Shown: positions 1 to 6,288, counted from the stretch's first letter. The stretch is DNA of 7,434 nucleotides from STC-54 sp964504665 (GCA_964504665.1 CAZDEH010000037.1:1-7434); one strand, 5' to 3'. Program-made: numbers and translations. The notes: a model not told the origin generated them from the sequence alone.

Positions 1-570
1 GTTTGGTATAACGGTCCATCTGTTGTCTATAAAATTACTTTAATAGATAGCTCTGTATTGCCCACCCTAACACTTACTCCAACCCCAATTCCTAATATTT
101 CTTTTACAGGAGTGGGTGCGTTTGATTTAAATATATATAATTATTCTAAACCCTTTGATGGACAATTAAGTATTGATCAAAGTGGGAGAATGTTTACTCT
201 TACTTGTAGTCAAAGCATGGTAAATTGTTTCTTATCGGCTCAAATCAGTAATAAGAATAGAACAGCTTATCCTTTGTCTAATACTACGGTGTGGGTTGAT
301 AATCCTTTAATAAATGGTACCCGTTCTAATATCTTACAATATTACTTTGAGGGGCAAGTAGTAAGTACTAAAAATGTATTTCTCGGTACCATACAACCAG
401 GAGAAAGTAGCTTTACAACCGCCTTTATAGCAAGATCTCCACAGATACCCGGGACTTATTTTACGTATTTTAATACTGATGCCCAAAGGTGTAATAATGC
501 TGTAACTCCTCCAGACTGCATATTTTATGGAGGCAGCTCTTTTACTATTAAATTAGTTATTATTCCTTAG
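1..570 (+). CDS. 3' end of a secreted/surface protein with Thr/Pro linker and beta-rich domain (partial)
   Basis: The reading frame is open from the first base to a TAG at 568-570, giving 189 visible residues. The gene therefore starts upstream of the window, and the apparent TTG start at 58 is not needed. Residues 1-18 look like the last strand of an upstream domain. Residues 20-33 form a Thr/Pro-rich linker (LPTLTLTPTPIPN). Residues 34-189 are rich in alternating hydrophobic, Ser/Thr, Asn and Tyr residues, as in extracellular beta-sandwich domains, with four Cys that could form disulfides. The end of this domain (FYGGSSFTIKLVII) resembles the end of the preceding one (WYNGPSVVYKITLI), which suggests tandem copies of one domain. 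No transmembrane segment or sorting motif is seen at the C terminus. The family is not recognised; a cell-surface or secreted role is inferred from composition only. It faces the first TA operon tail to tail. Confidence 0.8.
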   Translation, partial: VWYNGPSVVYKITLIDSSVLPTLTLTPTPIPNISFTGVGAFDLNIYNYSKPFDGQLSIDQSGRMFTLTCSQSMVNCFLSAQISNKNRTAYPLSNTTVWVDNPLINGTRSNILQYYFEGQVVSTKNVFLGTIQPGESSFTTAFIARSPQIPGTYFTYFNTDAQRCNNAVTPPDCIFYGGSSFTIKLVIIP

Positions 571-740
571 GAGATATATATTCTTGTAATATTGTTTTGA
601 ACAGTAATTTCTGGCTTTACAACTAACTTTTTCCTTGCCTACAATAGAAGTCTTAAAGTCTGAAAATACTTAACTCATGGAAACAGAAATTTTTGGGAAC
701 GAGACACCCTTGAAAGGGAATTTCTCTGAATATTTTGGGG
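571..740. other. Intergenic gap between two convergent genes
   Basis: This gap lies between the partial surface-protein gene (+) and the PIN toxin gene (-). I see no gene here. The only symmetric element is a weak CCCT-TGAA-AGGG hairpin at 707-718. It has no T-tract on either side, so I do not call it a terminator. Confidence 0.5.
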
Positions 741-1181
741 TTAGATTTTCCAACCTTTTTGAAAGAAGATTTTGGGAGTAAGAATTTGGGTGGGTTTGAC
801 AAAATTTTGAACCAGTTCAGTAAAAAAATGTTTTTGGTCAAGAGTAAAAATTAAATTAACTTTAGCCAGTTTGGCAGAAGATAAAATTACAGCATCTTTT
901 TGGACAATTATTTTTTCAGCTTGGGTAATCTGTTTTTGATGGGGTGTAGCTTTGATAATTTTCAATTGATTTACTAAGGTAAAGAATCTTTCCAAATGAT
1001 AAAATTCTAGTTTTTTTCTGATATTTCTTTCAGTTTCTGTTAAAACTAAAGTTGAGGTACATAGTATTAATTTTTCAACTGTAAAAAGTTTGGCTGAACC
1101 TCCTGTAGGAGAATTAGTAGCACTAAAAAGTACACTGGAGTCTAAAAAGGCTAATTTTAAATCTTGTCTTCTTCTTGCCAT
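741..1181 (-). CDS. PIN-domain toxin (VapC-like ribonuclease) of a Phd-PIN toxin-antitoxin pair
   Basis: This 146-residue protein fits the PIN fold, a Mg-dependent ribonuclease that in VapC toxins cuts RNA and stops translation. It shows the expected acidic residues: Asp14 in FLDSSVLFSA, Glu49/Glu51 in LTETERN, Asp96 in KDAVILSSAK and Asp115 in FTLDQKHF. The N-terminal pattern with SPTGGSAKLF is closest to the COG1569-type group of PIN toxins. The start is well supported: AGGAG (1190-1194) lies 8 nt before the ATG at 1179-1181. The first 25 bp overlap the end of the antitoxin gene, so translation is probably coupled and toxin output follows antitoxin output. The C terminus (KIFFQKGWKI) is short and basic. 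No truncation is apparent. The PIN call is firm; the RNA target cannot be told from sequence. Confidence 0.88.
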   Translation of the reverse strand: MARRRQDLKLAFLDSSVLFSATNSPTGGSAKLFTVEKLILCTSTLVLTETERNIRKKLEFYHLERFFTLVNQLKIIKATPHQKQITQAEKIIVQKDAVILSSAKLAKVNLIFTLDQKHFFTELVQNFVKPTQILTPKIFFQKGWKI

Positions 1182-1429
1182 CTATTGATCTCCTCATCAG
1201 AGAATTCTCGGGTTAGGGGTAAAAGTTGAGGATCAATATAAGTTTTTTGGTAAATCCCAGCTAAGTCTTTTTCCAGTTTTTCTAAATATTTTATATCCAC
1301 CAAGGCTATTTTTGGCTTGCCTCCTCTGGTTAAAAGGAAGTAATTGTTTCCGGAGGCTTTATCTGCTAAATCAGAAAGTTTGGCACGGGCCTCTGAAATG
1401 GATATGATTTTGGGATTCGGTAAATTCAT
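1157..1429 (-). CDS. Phd/YefM-family antitoxin
   Basis: This 90-residue protein is the antitoxin for the overlapping PIN toxin. Residues 8-52 match the Phd/YefM N-terminal DNA-binding and dimerisation domain: ISISEARAKLSDLADKA, then YFLLTRGGKPKIALVDIKYLEKL. The acidic C-terminal tail (about residues 60-90) would be the part that folds onto and inhibits the toxin. It is the first gene of the operon. A promoter with two TTGTACAA palindromes lies directly upstream, as expected for autoregulation by antitoxin or the TA complex. The ATG at 1427-1429 follows the -10 box after only 6 nt and has no SD, so the mRNA is probably leaderless. A Phd/YefM antitoxin with a PIN toxin, rather than Doc or YoeB, is a known mixed arrangement in TA systems. 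Function as antitoxin is inferred from family and context. Confidence 0.9.
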   Translation of the reverse strand: MNLPNPKIISISEARAKLSDLADKASGNNYFLLTRGGKPKIALVDIKYLEKLEKDLAGIYQKTYIDPQLLPLTREFSDEEINRWQEEDKI

Positions 1430-1435
1430 ACTAAC

Positions 1436-1466
1436 AGTATATCATATTTGTACAATATTTTGTCAA
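1436..1466 (-). promoter_or_regulatory. Promoter of the Phd-PIN operon
   Basis: Read on the minus strand, a perfect -35 TTGACA (1461-1466) is followed after 19 bp by an extended -10, TGA-TATACT (-10 box at 1436-1441). The long spacer is offset by the TGn extension. Six nucleotides separate the -10 from the antitoxin ATG, so transcription should begin at or next to the A of ATG. Confidence 0.7.
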
Positions 1467-1479
1467 GTATTTTGTACAA
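1448..1479. promoter_or_regulatory. Putative antitoxin operator: two TTGTACAA palindromes
   Basis: Two identical 8-bp palindromes TTGTACAA lie at 1448-1455 and 1472-1479, 24 bp centre to centre. One sits in the -35/-10 spacer and the other just upstream of the -35. Their core TGTACA is the core motif of the E. coli yefM-yoeB operator, which fits the YefM-like antitoxin encoded next to it. Binding here would block RNA polymerase. Seen: the repeats and their positions. Inferred: their use by this antitoxin. Confidence 0.65.
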
Positions 1480-1563
1480 CTAACCTTGGATGAGTTGAAA
1501 TCTTTTTTTAGACAAAAGGTCAAAGAATTAAGTAAAAGATCTATAGAATAGTTCTCATTATTG

Positions 1564-2742
1564 TTAGTTTTTAGAAGGATTGGTTGACCGGACAGAATTT
1601 AAATAGATTTGTAGTATACCTTGATCGTTTGCTAGTATAATTCTTACTATTCTAGATCCAAATTTGATTTTATCTTCTAAAGGTATAGCGCTGCTTGCAC
1701 CTGCTTTATTAGCAAGTATTAATAAAAATTCTCTAATATTTGAACTTTTATGGAGTTTAGCAAGTTCTTGATGACTCATATTAATGACCCGAAGGACCTG
1801 TTCCAGGTTATTAATTATTACATCCATAGTTATTCCTGGTGTTTCACTTGGCATGTCGCTCAGATGAGAACCAAAATCTGAAAGACTTATATCTTTTGCC
1901 AGTAGTTCTACTACAGATTCATGTAAATCATTAAAAGATACTGCATAGCCACCAGCTTGATCTATTCCTATAAATCTAAAACCTTCAATCCTTTTATCTT
2001 TGTATTGATTACTCGGGTCTATTATAGAAAAAATAAGCTCATCTGTACTTTCACTAACTAAATGATTAAATTCATGGAGTAGGGAGATGCATAACATTTT
2101 AAGCGGATTCCAACCTTTAGGGATGTTTCTACTGGCAACTATAGTTCGTTGCTGAAAAACATCAGCCGCAGCATTAACAGTTATTTTACGCCTTCTATTA
2201 TCAGTCATGGCTGAAGTTCCGCGTTCATTTTCTAGCTGAGTGGCAGTTGGTATTCCGGTTTTACCTGCTGAAGCCATTCTTTGACGCACAAAATGATCAA
2301 GAGTATCTGACCAGGAAGTAGTTTCTTCCAATTGTTTTCTTGAAAAGTATTCCGGATAATGTAAGGAAAAGATACCTGCAAGCAGATCGGCAAATTTTTC
2401 CCGGATAGCCTTATTGGATAAATTTTGATCTTTATATTCATCCTCCATTTTTTTAGCCTGTGTAATTAAGGATTCCAGAGATTCTGGTTTTGATTGTTCA
2501 GGTTTAGAGGTAAACCAATCCCAAGGTTTTAAGATACCGCTAGCAACCCCTGCAGTTAAGACTAAGCCACCACCGATAAAGTAGCGCCTACTAATTCCTT
2601 CTTTACCTCTTTTAGGTGGTTGAGGATGAGTTAATTTTGAACCTATTTTCGAAATTCTTGATGGTGGGGTTTCTGTTTTTCTCTTTTTGGCAAAAGGAGC
2701 AAGTAGATCCCTCCTATTAAATAAAGCTGTTTCAACTGACAT
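1564..2742 (-). CDS. Putative Tat-exported zinc metallopeptidase-like protein (HEFNH motif)
   Basis: This 392-residue protein is not from a family I can name. Residues 51-56 (SRRYFI) followed by a Gly/Ala/Leu-rich hydrophobic stretch (57-70) form a classic twin-arginine signal or signal anchor, so the rest is likely outside the cytoplasm. It sits unusually far from the start, behind about 50 basic and Pro-rich residues that include a second twin-arginine (NRRDLL, 9-14). Residues 223-227 (HEFNH) match the HExxH zinc motif. A third ligand could be Glu275 or Glu279 in LHESVVELLA, the gluzincin pattern. The remainder is mostly helical. Protease activity is inferred from these motifs alone. The start ATG (2740-2742) has a promoter whose -10 is 10 nt upstream and only a weak AGG as SD. 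It is transcribed away from gap. A palindromic segment lies in the coding sequence at 2596-2626. Confidence 0.8.
   Translation of the reverse strand: MSVETALFNRRDLLAPFAKKRKTETPPSRISKIGSKLTHPQPPKRGKEGISRRYFIGGGLVLTAGVASGILKPWDWFTSKPEQSKPESLESLITQAKKMEDEYKDQNLSNKAIREKFADLLAGIFSLHYPEYFSRKQLEETTSWSDTLDHFVRQRMASAGKTGIPTATQLENERGTSAMTDNRRRKITVNAAADVFQQRTIVASRNIPKGWNPLKMLCISLLHEFNHLVSESTDELIFSIIDPSNQYKDKRIEGFRFIGIDQAGGYAVSFNDLHESVVELLAKDISLSDFGSHLSDMPSETPGITMDVIINNLEQVLRVINMSHQELAKLHKSSNIREFLLILANKAGASSAIPLEDKIKFGSRIVRIILANDQGILQIYLNSVRSTNPSKN
2596..2626. repeat. 31-bp interrupted palindrome inside the metalloprotease-like CDS
   Basis: The segment has perfectly centred arms: TCCT (2596-2599) with AGGA (2623-2626), and ACCT (2605-2608) with AGGT (2614-2617), around a CTTTT loop. 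It encodes the Pro/Lys/Arg/Gly-rich stretch HPQPPKRGKEG just before the Tat motif. Such peptides often come from interspersed palindromic repeats read through in frame. That origin is an inference. Confidence 0.4.
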
Positions 2743-2752
2743 CTTAACCTAT

Positions 2753-2781
2753 AGTTTATCAAAAATAGTTTTAGAAAGCAA
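2753..2781 (-). promoter_or_regulatory. Promoter of the metalloprotease-like gene
   Basis: On the minus strand TTGCTT (2776-2781) is followed after exactly 17 bp by TAAACT (2753-2758). The ATG comes 10 nt after the -10, so the leader would be about 3-4 nt. The same -35 sequence and spacing recur before the 593-residue gene at 4507. Confidence 0.5.
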
Positions 2782-2792
2782 ATTAGTTCTAG

Positions 2793-2822
2793 TTTACAAA
2801 CCTACTTTGATTGTTCTAAGAT
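2793..2822 (+). promoter_or_regulatory. Candidate gap promoter
   Basis: TTTACA (2793-2798), an 18-bp spacer and TAAGAT (2817-2822) lie 11 nt before the gap ATG. Its -35 is 11 bp from the -35 of the divergent promoter at 2753-2781. The -10 match is only 4 of 6 in AT-rich DNA, and TAGATA at 2822-2827 is an alternative. Confidence 0.4.
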
Positions 2823-2833
2823 AGATATATATT

Positions 2834-3922
2834 ATGATTAAAGTTGGTATAAATGGTTTTGGGAGGATTGGGAGAAGTGCTTTTAAAATTGCCTTGGATA
2901 AGTACCCGGATACTATTGAAATAGTAGCCATTAATGATTTAACACCCGCAGAAGTTTTAGCACATTTACTCCAGTATGACAGTGCTTATGGCAGATGGAG
3001 TAAGGAAGTTTTTACTTCTGTAGAAGAACAAAGTATTGTTATTGATAATAAAAAGTATCCAATATCTGCTGAAAAGGTTCCTGTAAATCTCCATTGGGGT
3101 AATTTAGGGGTAGATGTAATATTAGAATGTACAGGTAGATTTACCAAAGAAGATGATTTAAGGCAACATATTTTAGCAGGAGCTAAAAAAGTAATTTTAT
3201 CTGCACCAGCGAAAACTTCCACCCCAGGGGAGCCAGGGCTCACCCCTGGGGTGATTAATACCGAGGTGATAAAAGAATCTGGGGTGTCTGTGCCTACCTA
3301 TCTTATGGGAGTGAACCATGATCAATATCATGGGGAAGATGTGATTAGTAATGCTTCATGTACCACTAATTGTATTGCCCCGGTGATGGCAATCCTCCAG
3401 GAGAAATTCAGTGTTTTAAAAGCGGTGATGACCACAGCCCATGCTGTGACTGCTGAACAAAATTTAGTTGACGGACCCCCACCCGGAGGAAAATCTAATG
3501 ATTTGCGGCGGGCTAGGGCAGCTTATACCAATATTATTCCTACCTCTACCGGGGCTGCTATCTCTGTCACTGAAGTGATACCTCAGTTAAAAGGTAAATT
3601 TGATGGCAGAGCCTTAAGGGTACCTGTAATTGTGGGATCAATTTCTGACATTACTTGTGTCCTGCAAAATAAAACCAGTGTGGAAGAAATTAATCGAAGT
3701 TTTAAAGAGACCAGTAAAAGCCCGCGGTGGAAGGGGATTGTTACTTGGAGCGAGGAACCTCTAGTTTCATCAGATATTATTGAAAGAAGCGAATCTGCGA
3801 TAGTTGATTTATCTTTAACACAGGTGGTAGATGGGGATTTGGTGAAAGTCTTTGCTTGGTATGATAATGAGTTCGGATATTCCAATAGATTGGTAGAGCA
3901 AATAATAAATATTGGGAGATAG
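2834..3922 (+). CDS. gap: Glyceraldehyde-3-phosphate dehydrogenase
   Basis: This glycolytic enzyme oxidises and phosphorylates glyceraldehyde 3-phosphate to 1,3-bisphosphoglycerate with NAD(P)+ in the cytoplasm. At 362 residues it is longer than the usual 330-340. The Rossmann motif GINGFGRIGR is at 5-14, and Asp35 in AIND is the residue usually linked to NAD preference. The catalytic Cys176 is in SNASCTTN and the base His203 in TTAHAVT; the family motif there is HAYTNDQ, here HAVTAEQ. RRARAA (225-230) and the C-terminal WYDNEFGYSNR (342-352) are present. Two insertions stand out: about 25 residues at 128-152, between SAPAK and VPTYLMGVNH, which contain a GC-rich DNA palindrome, and about 5 residues near 216-221 (PPGGKS) before DLRRARAA. 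No SD precedes the ATG. The downstream prepilin-like gene begins 2 bp after the stop. Catalytic residues are intact, so it is probably active. Confidence 0.97.
   Translation: MIKVGINGFGRIGRSAFKIALDKYPDTIEIVAINDLTPAEVLAHLLQYDSAYGRWSKEVFTSVEEQSIVIDNKKYPISAEKVPVNLHWGNLGVDVILECTGRFTKEDDLRQHILAGAKKVILSAPAKTSTPGEPGLTPGVINTEVIKESGVSVPTYLMGVNHDQYHGEDVISNASCTTNCIAPVMAILQEKFSVLKAVMTTAHAVTAEQNLVDGPPPGGKSNDLRRARAAYTNIIPTSTGAAISVTEVIPQLKGKFDGRALRVPVIVGSISDITCVLQNKTSVEEINRSFKETSKSPRWKGIVTWSEEPLVSSDIIERSESAIVDLSLTQVVDGDLVKVFAWYDNEFGYSNRLVEQIINIGR
3220..3253. repeat. GC-rich perfect inverted repeat inside gap
   Basis: CACCCCAGGGG (3220-3230) and CCCCTGGGGTG (3243-3253) are an exact 11-bp inverted repeat around a 12-nt loop. 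It lies in frame in the gap insertion and encodes a Pro/Gly/Thr stretch (TPGEPGLTPGV). Its GC content is far above the surrounding gene. It could be an inserted palindromic element or a structured mRNA segment. Confidence 0.75.
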
Positions 3923-3924
3923 AT

Positions 3925-4455
3925 GTGTTAAATGCTTCAAAACATAAATTTGGGTTCAGTTTAATTGAGCTGTTAGTTGTTATTTCTATTCTGGCTATTT
4001 TAGCTACTATCGGATTAGTTTTTTATGGAAAAATTACTGCCAAAGTGCGCGATTTAAGGAGGATGTCAGATTTAGCTGCTATTCGATCCGCAGTGGAAAT
4101 GTATTATTCTGCTACTGGAACTTTCCCCGGTCCTGGTAATTGTGGTCATAATACACCTTCCTGGATTAACTGGAGTAATTGTAATAACGGTAAGTGGGAA
4201 GAAGAGGATAATGATATTGTGGCTATTTTAGAAGGAGGGGGATATATTAAAAAAATGCCGGTAGACCCTAAAAATAAAGGTGGACCGCCTGATTTGAGCG
4301 GTGAGCCGGAAAATTATAATTACGGATACAGGGCGTGGCCGGAAGGAGCCTCTGCTACCTATTACCTTTGTGCTAATTTAGAAACAGAAGTTGGGGCTAT
4401 TCAATATGCCGGATACAGTTATTGTGTCAAAGGTGGCTGCATGACCTGTCATTAA
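3925..4455 (+). CDS. Type IV prepilin-like / pseudopilin protein
   Basis: This 176-residue protein carries a class III (prepilin) signal. A short basic leader ends in KFG, with predicted cleavage after Gly10, giving a mature start FSLIELLVVISILAIL with Phe at +1 and the conserved Glu at +5. The hydrophobic helix runs to about residue 34, and VRDLRRMSDLAAIRSAVEMYY continues it as in GspG/PilA-type pilins. It would be processed by a prepilin peptidase and assembled into a pilus or pseudopilus. The globular part holds six Cys, four in the C-terminal part (LCANL and the ending CVKGGCMTCH). The start is GTG at 3925, supported by GGGAG (3914-3918) 6 nt upstream within the end of gap. The gap stop is 2 bp away, so the two genes are very likely co-transcribed. 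No assembly genes are in the window. Confidence 0.9.
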   Translation: MLNASKHKFGFSLIELLVVISILAILATIGLVFYGKITAKVRDLRRMSDLAAIRSAVEMYYSATGTFPGPGNCGHNTPSWINWSNCNNGKWEEEDNDIVAILEGGGYIKKMPVDPKNKGGPPDLSGEPENYNYGYRAWPEGASATYYLCANLETEVGAIQYAGYSYCVKGGCMTCH

Positions 4456-4468
4456 TCGATCCTATAGT

Positions 4469-4497
4469 TTGCTTCTTTGTGAAAAATTTTATATAAT
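4469..4497 (+). promoter_or_regulatory. Promoter of the 593-residue orphan gene
   Basis: TTGCTT (4469-4474), a 17-bp spacer and a perfect -10 TATAAT (4492-4497) lie 9 nt before the ATG at 4507. Transcription would start about 3 nt before the ATG, and no SD is visible. It lies in the 51-bp gap after the pilin gene, where I see no terminator. Confidence 0.65.
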
Positions 4498-4506
4498 GCG
4501 CCTATT

Positions 4507-6288
4507 ATGGCTACCGAAGTTGAAACAAACCGTCGACAAAGAAGGGCTTGGAGTGGACAAAGAAGGGTAGATATTACTCCAAGAGAAATTCTTTTTAAAC
4601 AAGCTTGTACTTCAATGGATGAACTGGACAAATATTTGAAATTAGAACAAGCAGTTAGGGAAACATCTGTTAAAATGGGAGCCCCTTTTGTCTGGCGGAC
4701 TATTAGACAAGGAAGAGAAGAGGCTTGTTCTTACTTAACAGCAGTCAGGGATATTAGCAATATATTGCCAAGGATCCAGGATTATAAGGAAGAAACAGGA
4801 CAACCCGTGGTGAATAGGGAGGGAATGAAATATCTAAACAAACAGGATCGCTACACACGGAAAATTAATGGGACTTCTCTAAGTGATATAGAAGGTATGG
4901 AGTTACCCCTGTCTAAGGACAATATTACGAGAATTGATCGGATGATGAGATCCGGCCTTCTTGTCTATCAAAACAAAGAAGCAAAAGTTCTTAATTCCCA
5001 GATGGCTTTATTGGCTACGTGTTCTGCTCTTGACCAATGGAGAGAAGGTGAGAGTAAGGCGCCTCAGATTTTACGACCTCTCCGCCAGAGATTGATGGAT
5101 TACTTCGACCATTATGTAAATATTATGATTGATCCCAGTATTGATTCTTATAAGTATGAATTTACTATGTTTAGGTTGAATTTCAGATTACAAGAAACTT
5201 ATTTTGGTTTACAAAGTTATATTCCTGCCAGGCTGGGAATTACTCCTTCCTCCACCACAAAACTACTCCAAGAAGGAATATTACAGGATTCCCTTTTTAT
5301 AGCATTTTCTTTTCTGTTGGGTAAAAAGCTAGCATCCGGAATTAATGAGGCTTATATAGATGGGAGCCTTCCTGAAAAGATAGAACCTTATCAGTTTTAT
5401 GATGTAAGAGAGGAAAAGAAGGTAGAAGATTATCTTAAAAAAAATTGGGGAGGACTGAGTTATAGAGAAGAAGAGAAGAATGAGATAGCCTTAAAAGCCC
5501 AGGCAATTTTAGGAAACCTTTCCTTGTATCAGCCCAGATTATCAGCAGACCTTTTGAGGAAAGGACAAAGAACTCAGGCAATTGCTTTTCCCACCCTTCC
5601 TGGTGTTGGGCTGACTTTAACAGCACAAAATAGATTAACTTTAATGATGGCTTTTAATTTTGATGAGAGAGCAAGGCTTCTTTTGGAAATGGACAAGGCA
5701 GGACGTTTATATGGTTGTCCGGTTGTTTTAGGGTTGCAAAGTCCTGGGGTAATAAACCGCTTTATTACTGACACTTTTCCTTTATTACTTGAAGGTCTTA
5801 GACAAATATATCCTGATATTGAGGCTAAAACTCCAGTCATAGTGCAATCTGTTCCAACTGTCCCCAAAAAACAAGAGATTGTAGAAGATACTACAAGCCC
5901 TAGAAAAAAGAGAAAATACCAAGTCGGTAAATTAAAAAGAGTTAAGATGGTTGTTGTGGCTACTTTAACTGACTCTCCTCTTCAAGAAATGGAAGAGGTA
6001 GCTCCAAAATATAATATTTCAGGGAAAAAGATATCAGAGTGTATAAGTGATCCTGATCAAATTGACAGATGCCAAAAAAAATTAGACTCTTTTGCCGAGA
6101 TGGGTCATTCAGGGAAGCTAAAAATGATGACGAGGATGAAAGGTCCCCAGGGAGAGCCTTTTTTCGAAGTTGGATGTGGTGGCTGGAGGATATTATTACA
6201 ACAAGAGTCTGGCAATAATTTGACATTGATAGATGTGGTCTCTAGAGAAGATTTAAACAAAAATCAAATTCATAGAAGGAATAACTAA
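4507..6288 (+). CDS. Large hypothetical protein, helical, with possible RelE/ParE-like C-terminal domain
   Basis: I do not recognise this 593-residue protein. Residues 1-20 are Arg-rich (RRQRRAWSGQRRVD) with a 12-nt in-frame DNA repeat (GACAAAGAAGGG at 4535-4546 and 4556-4567). Residues 25-440 appear mainly alpha-helical and charged, with no signal peptide. A moderately hydrophobic stretch (ILQDSLFIAFSFLLG, 258-272) is short for a membrane span. Residues 441-480 look like a flexible, very basic linker (RKKRKYQVGKLKRVK, 466-480). Residues 520-585 resemble in outline the strands of RelE/ParE/HigB-type toxins, notably VGCGGWRILLQQ and LTLIDVVSREDL. That resemblance is by eye and weak. The basic N terminus and linker suggest nucleic-acid contact, also inference. 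It has its own promoter and stands alone, convergent with the second TA locus 44 bp away. A genuine long gene: the frame is clean and the promoter good. Confidence 0.85.
   Translation: MATEVETNRRQRRAWSGQRRVDITPREILFKQACTSMDELDKYLKLEQAVRETSVKMGAPFVWRTIRQGREEACSYLTAVRDISNILPRIQDYKEETGQPVVNREGMKYLNKQDRYTRKINGTSLSDIEGMELPLSKDNITRIDRMMRSGLLVYQNKEAKVLNSQMALLATCSALDQWREGESKAPQILRPLRQRLMDYFDHYVNIMIDPSIDSYKYEFTMFRLNFRLQETYFGLQSYIPARLGITPSSTTKLLQEGILQDSLFIAFSFLLGKKLASGINEAYIDGSLPEKIEPYQFYDVREEKKVEDYLKKNWGGLSYREEEKNEIALKAQAILGNLSLYQPRLSADLLRKGQRTQAIAFPTLPGVGLTLTAQNRLTLMMAFNFDERARLLLEMDKAGRLYGCPVVLGLQSPGVINRFITDTFPLLLEGLRQIYPDIEAKTPVIVQSVPTVPKKQEIVEDTTSPRKKRKYQVGKLKRVKMVVVATLTDSPLQEMEEVAPKYNISGKKISECISDPDQIDRCQKKLDSFAEMGHSGKLKMMTRMKGPQGEPFFEVGCGGWRILLQQESGNNLTLIDVVSREDLNKNQIHRRNN

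Noticed and set aside
707..718. CCCT-TGAA-AGGG hairpin as a bidirectional terminator between convergent genes
   Set aside because: The stem is only 4 bp with a tetraloop and no T-tract on either strand.
653..841. Minus-strand 62-residue ORF next to the first PIN toxin
   Set aside because: It overlaps the toxin's 3' end in another frame, shows no domain and has no promoter or SD. Treated as chance.
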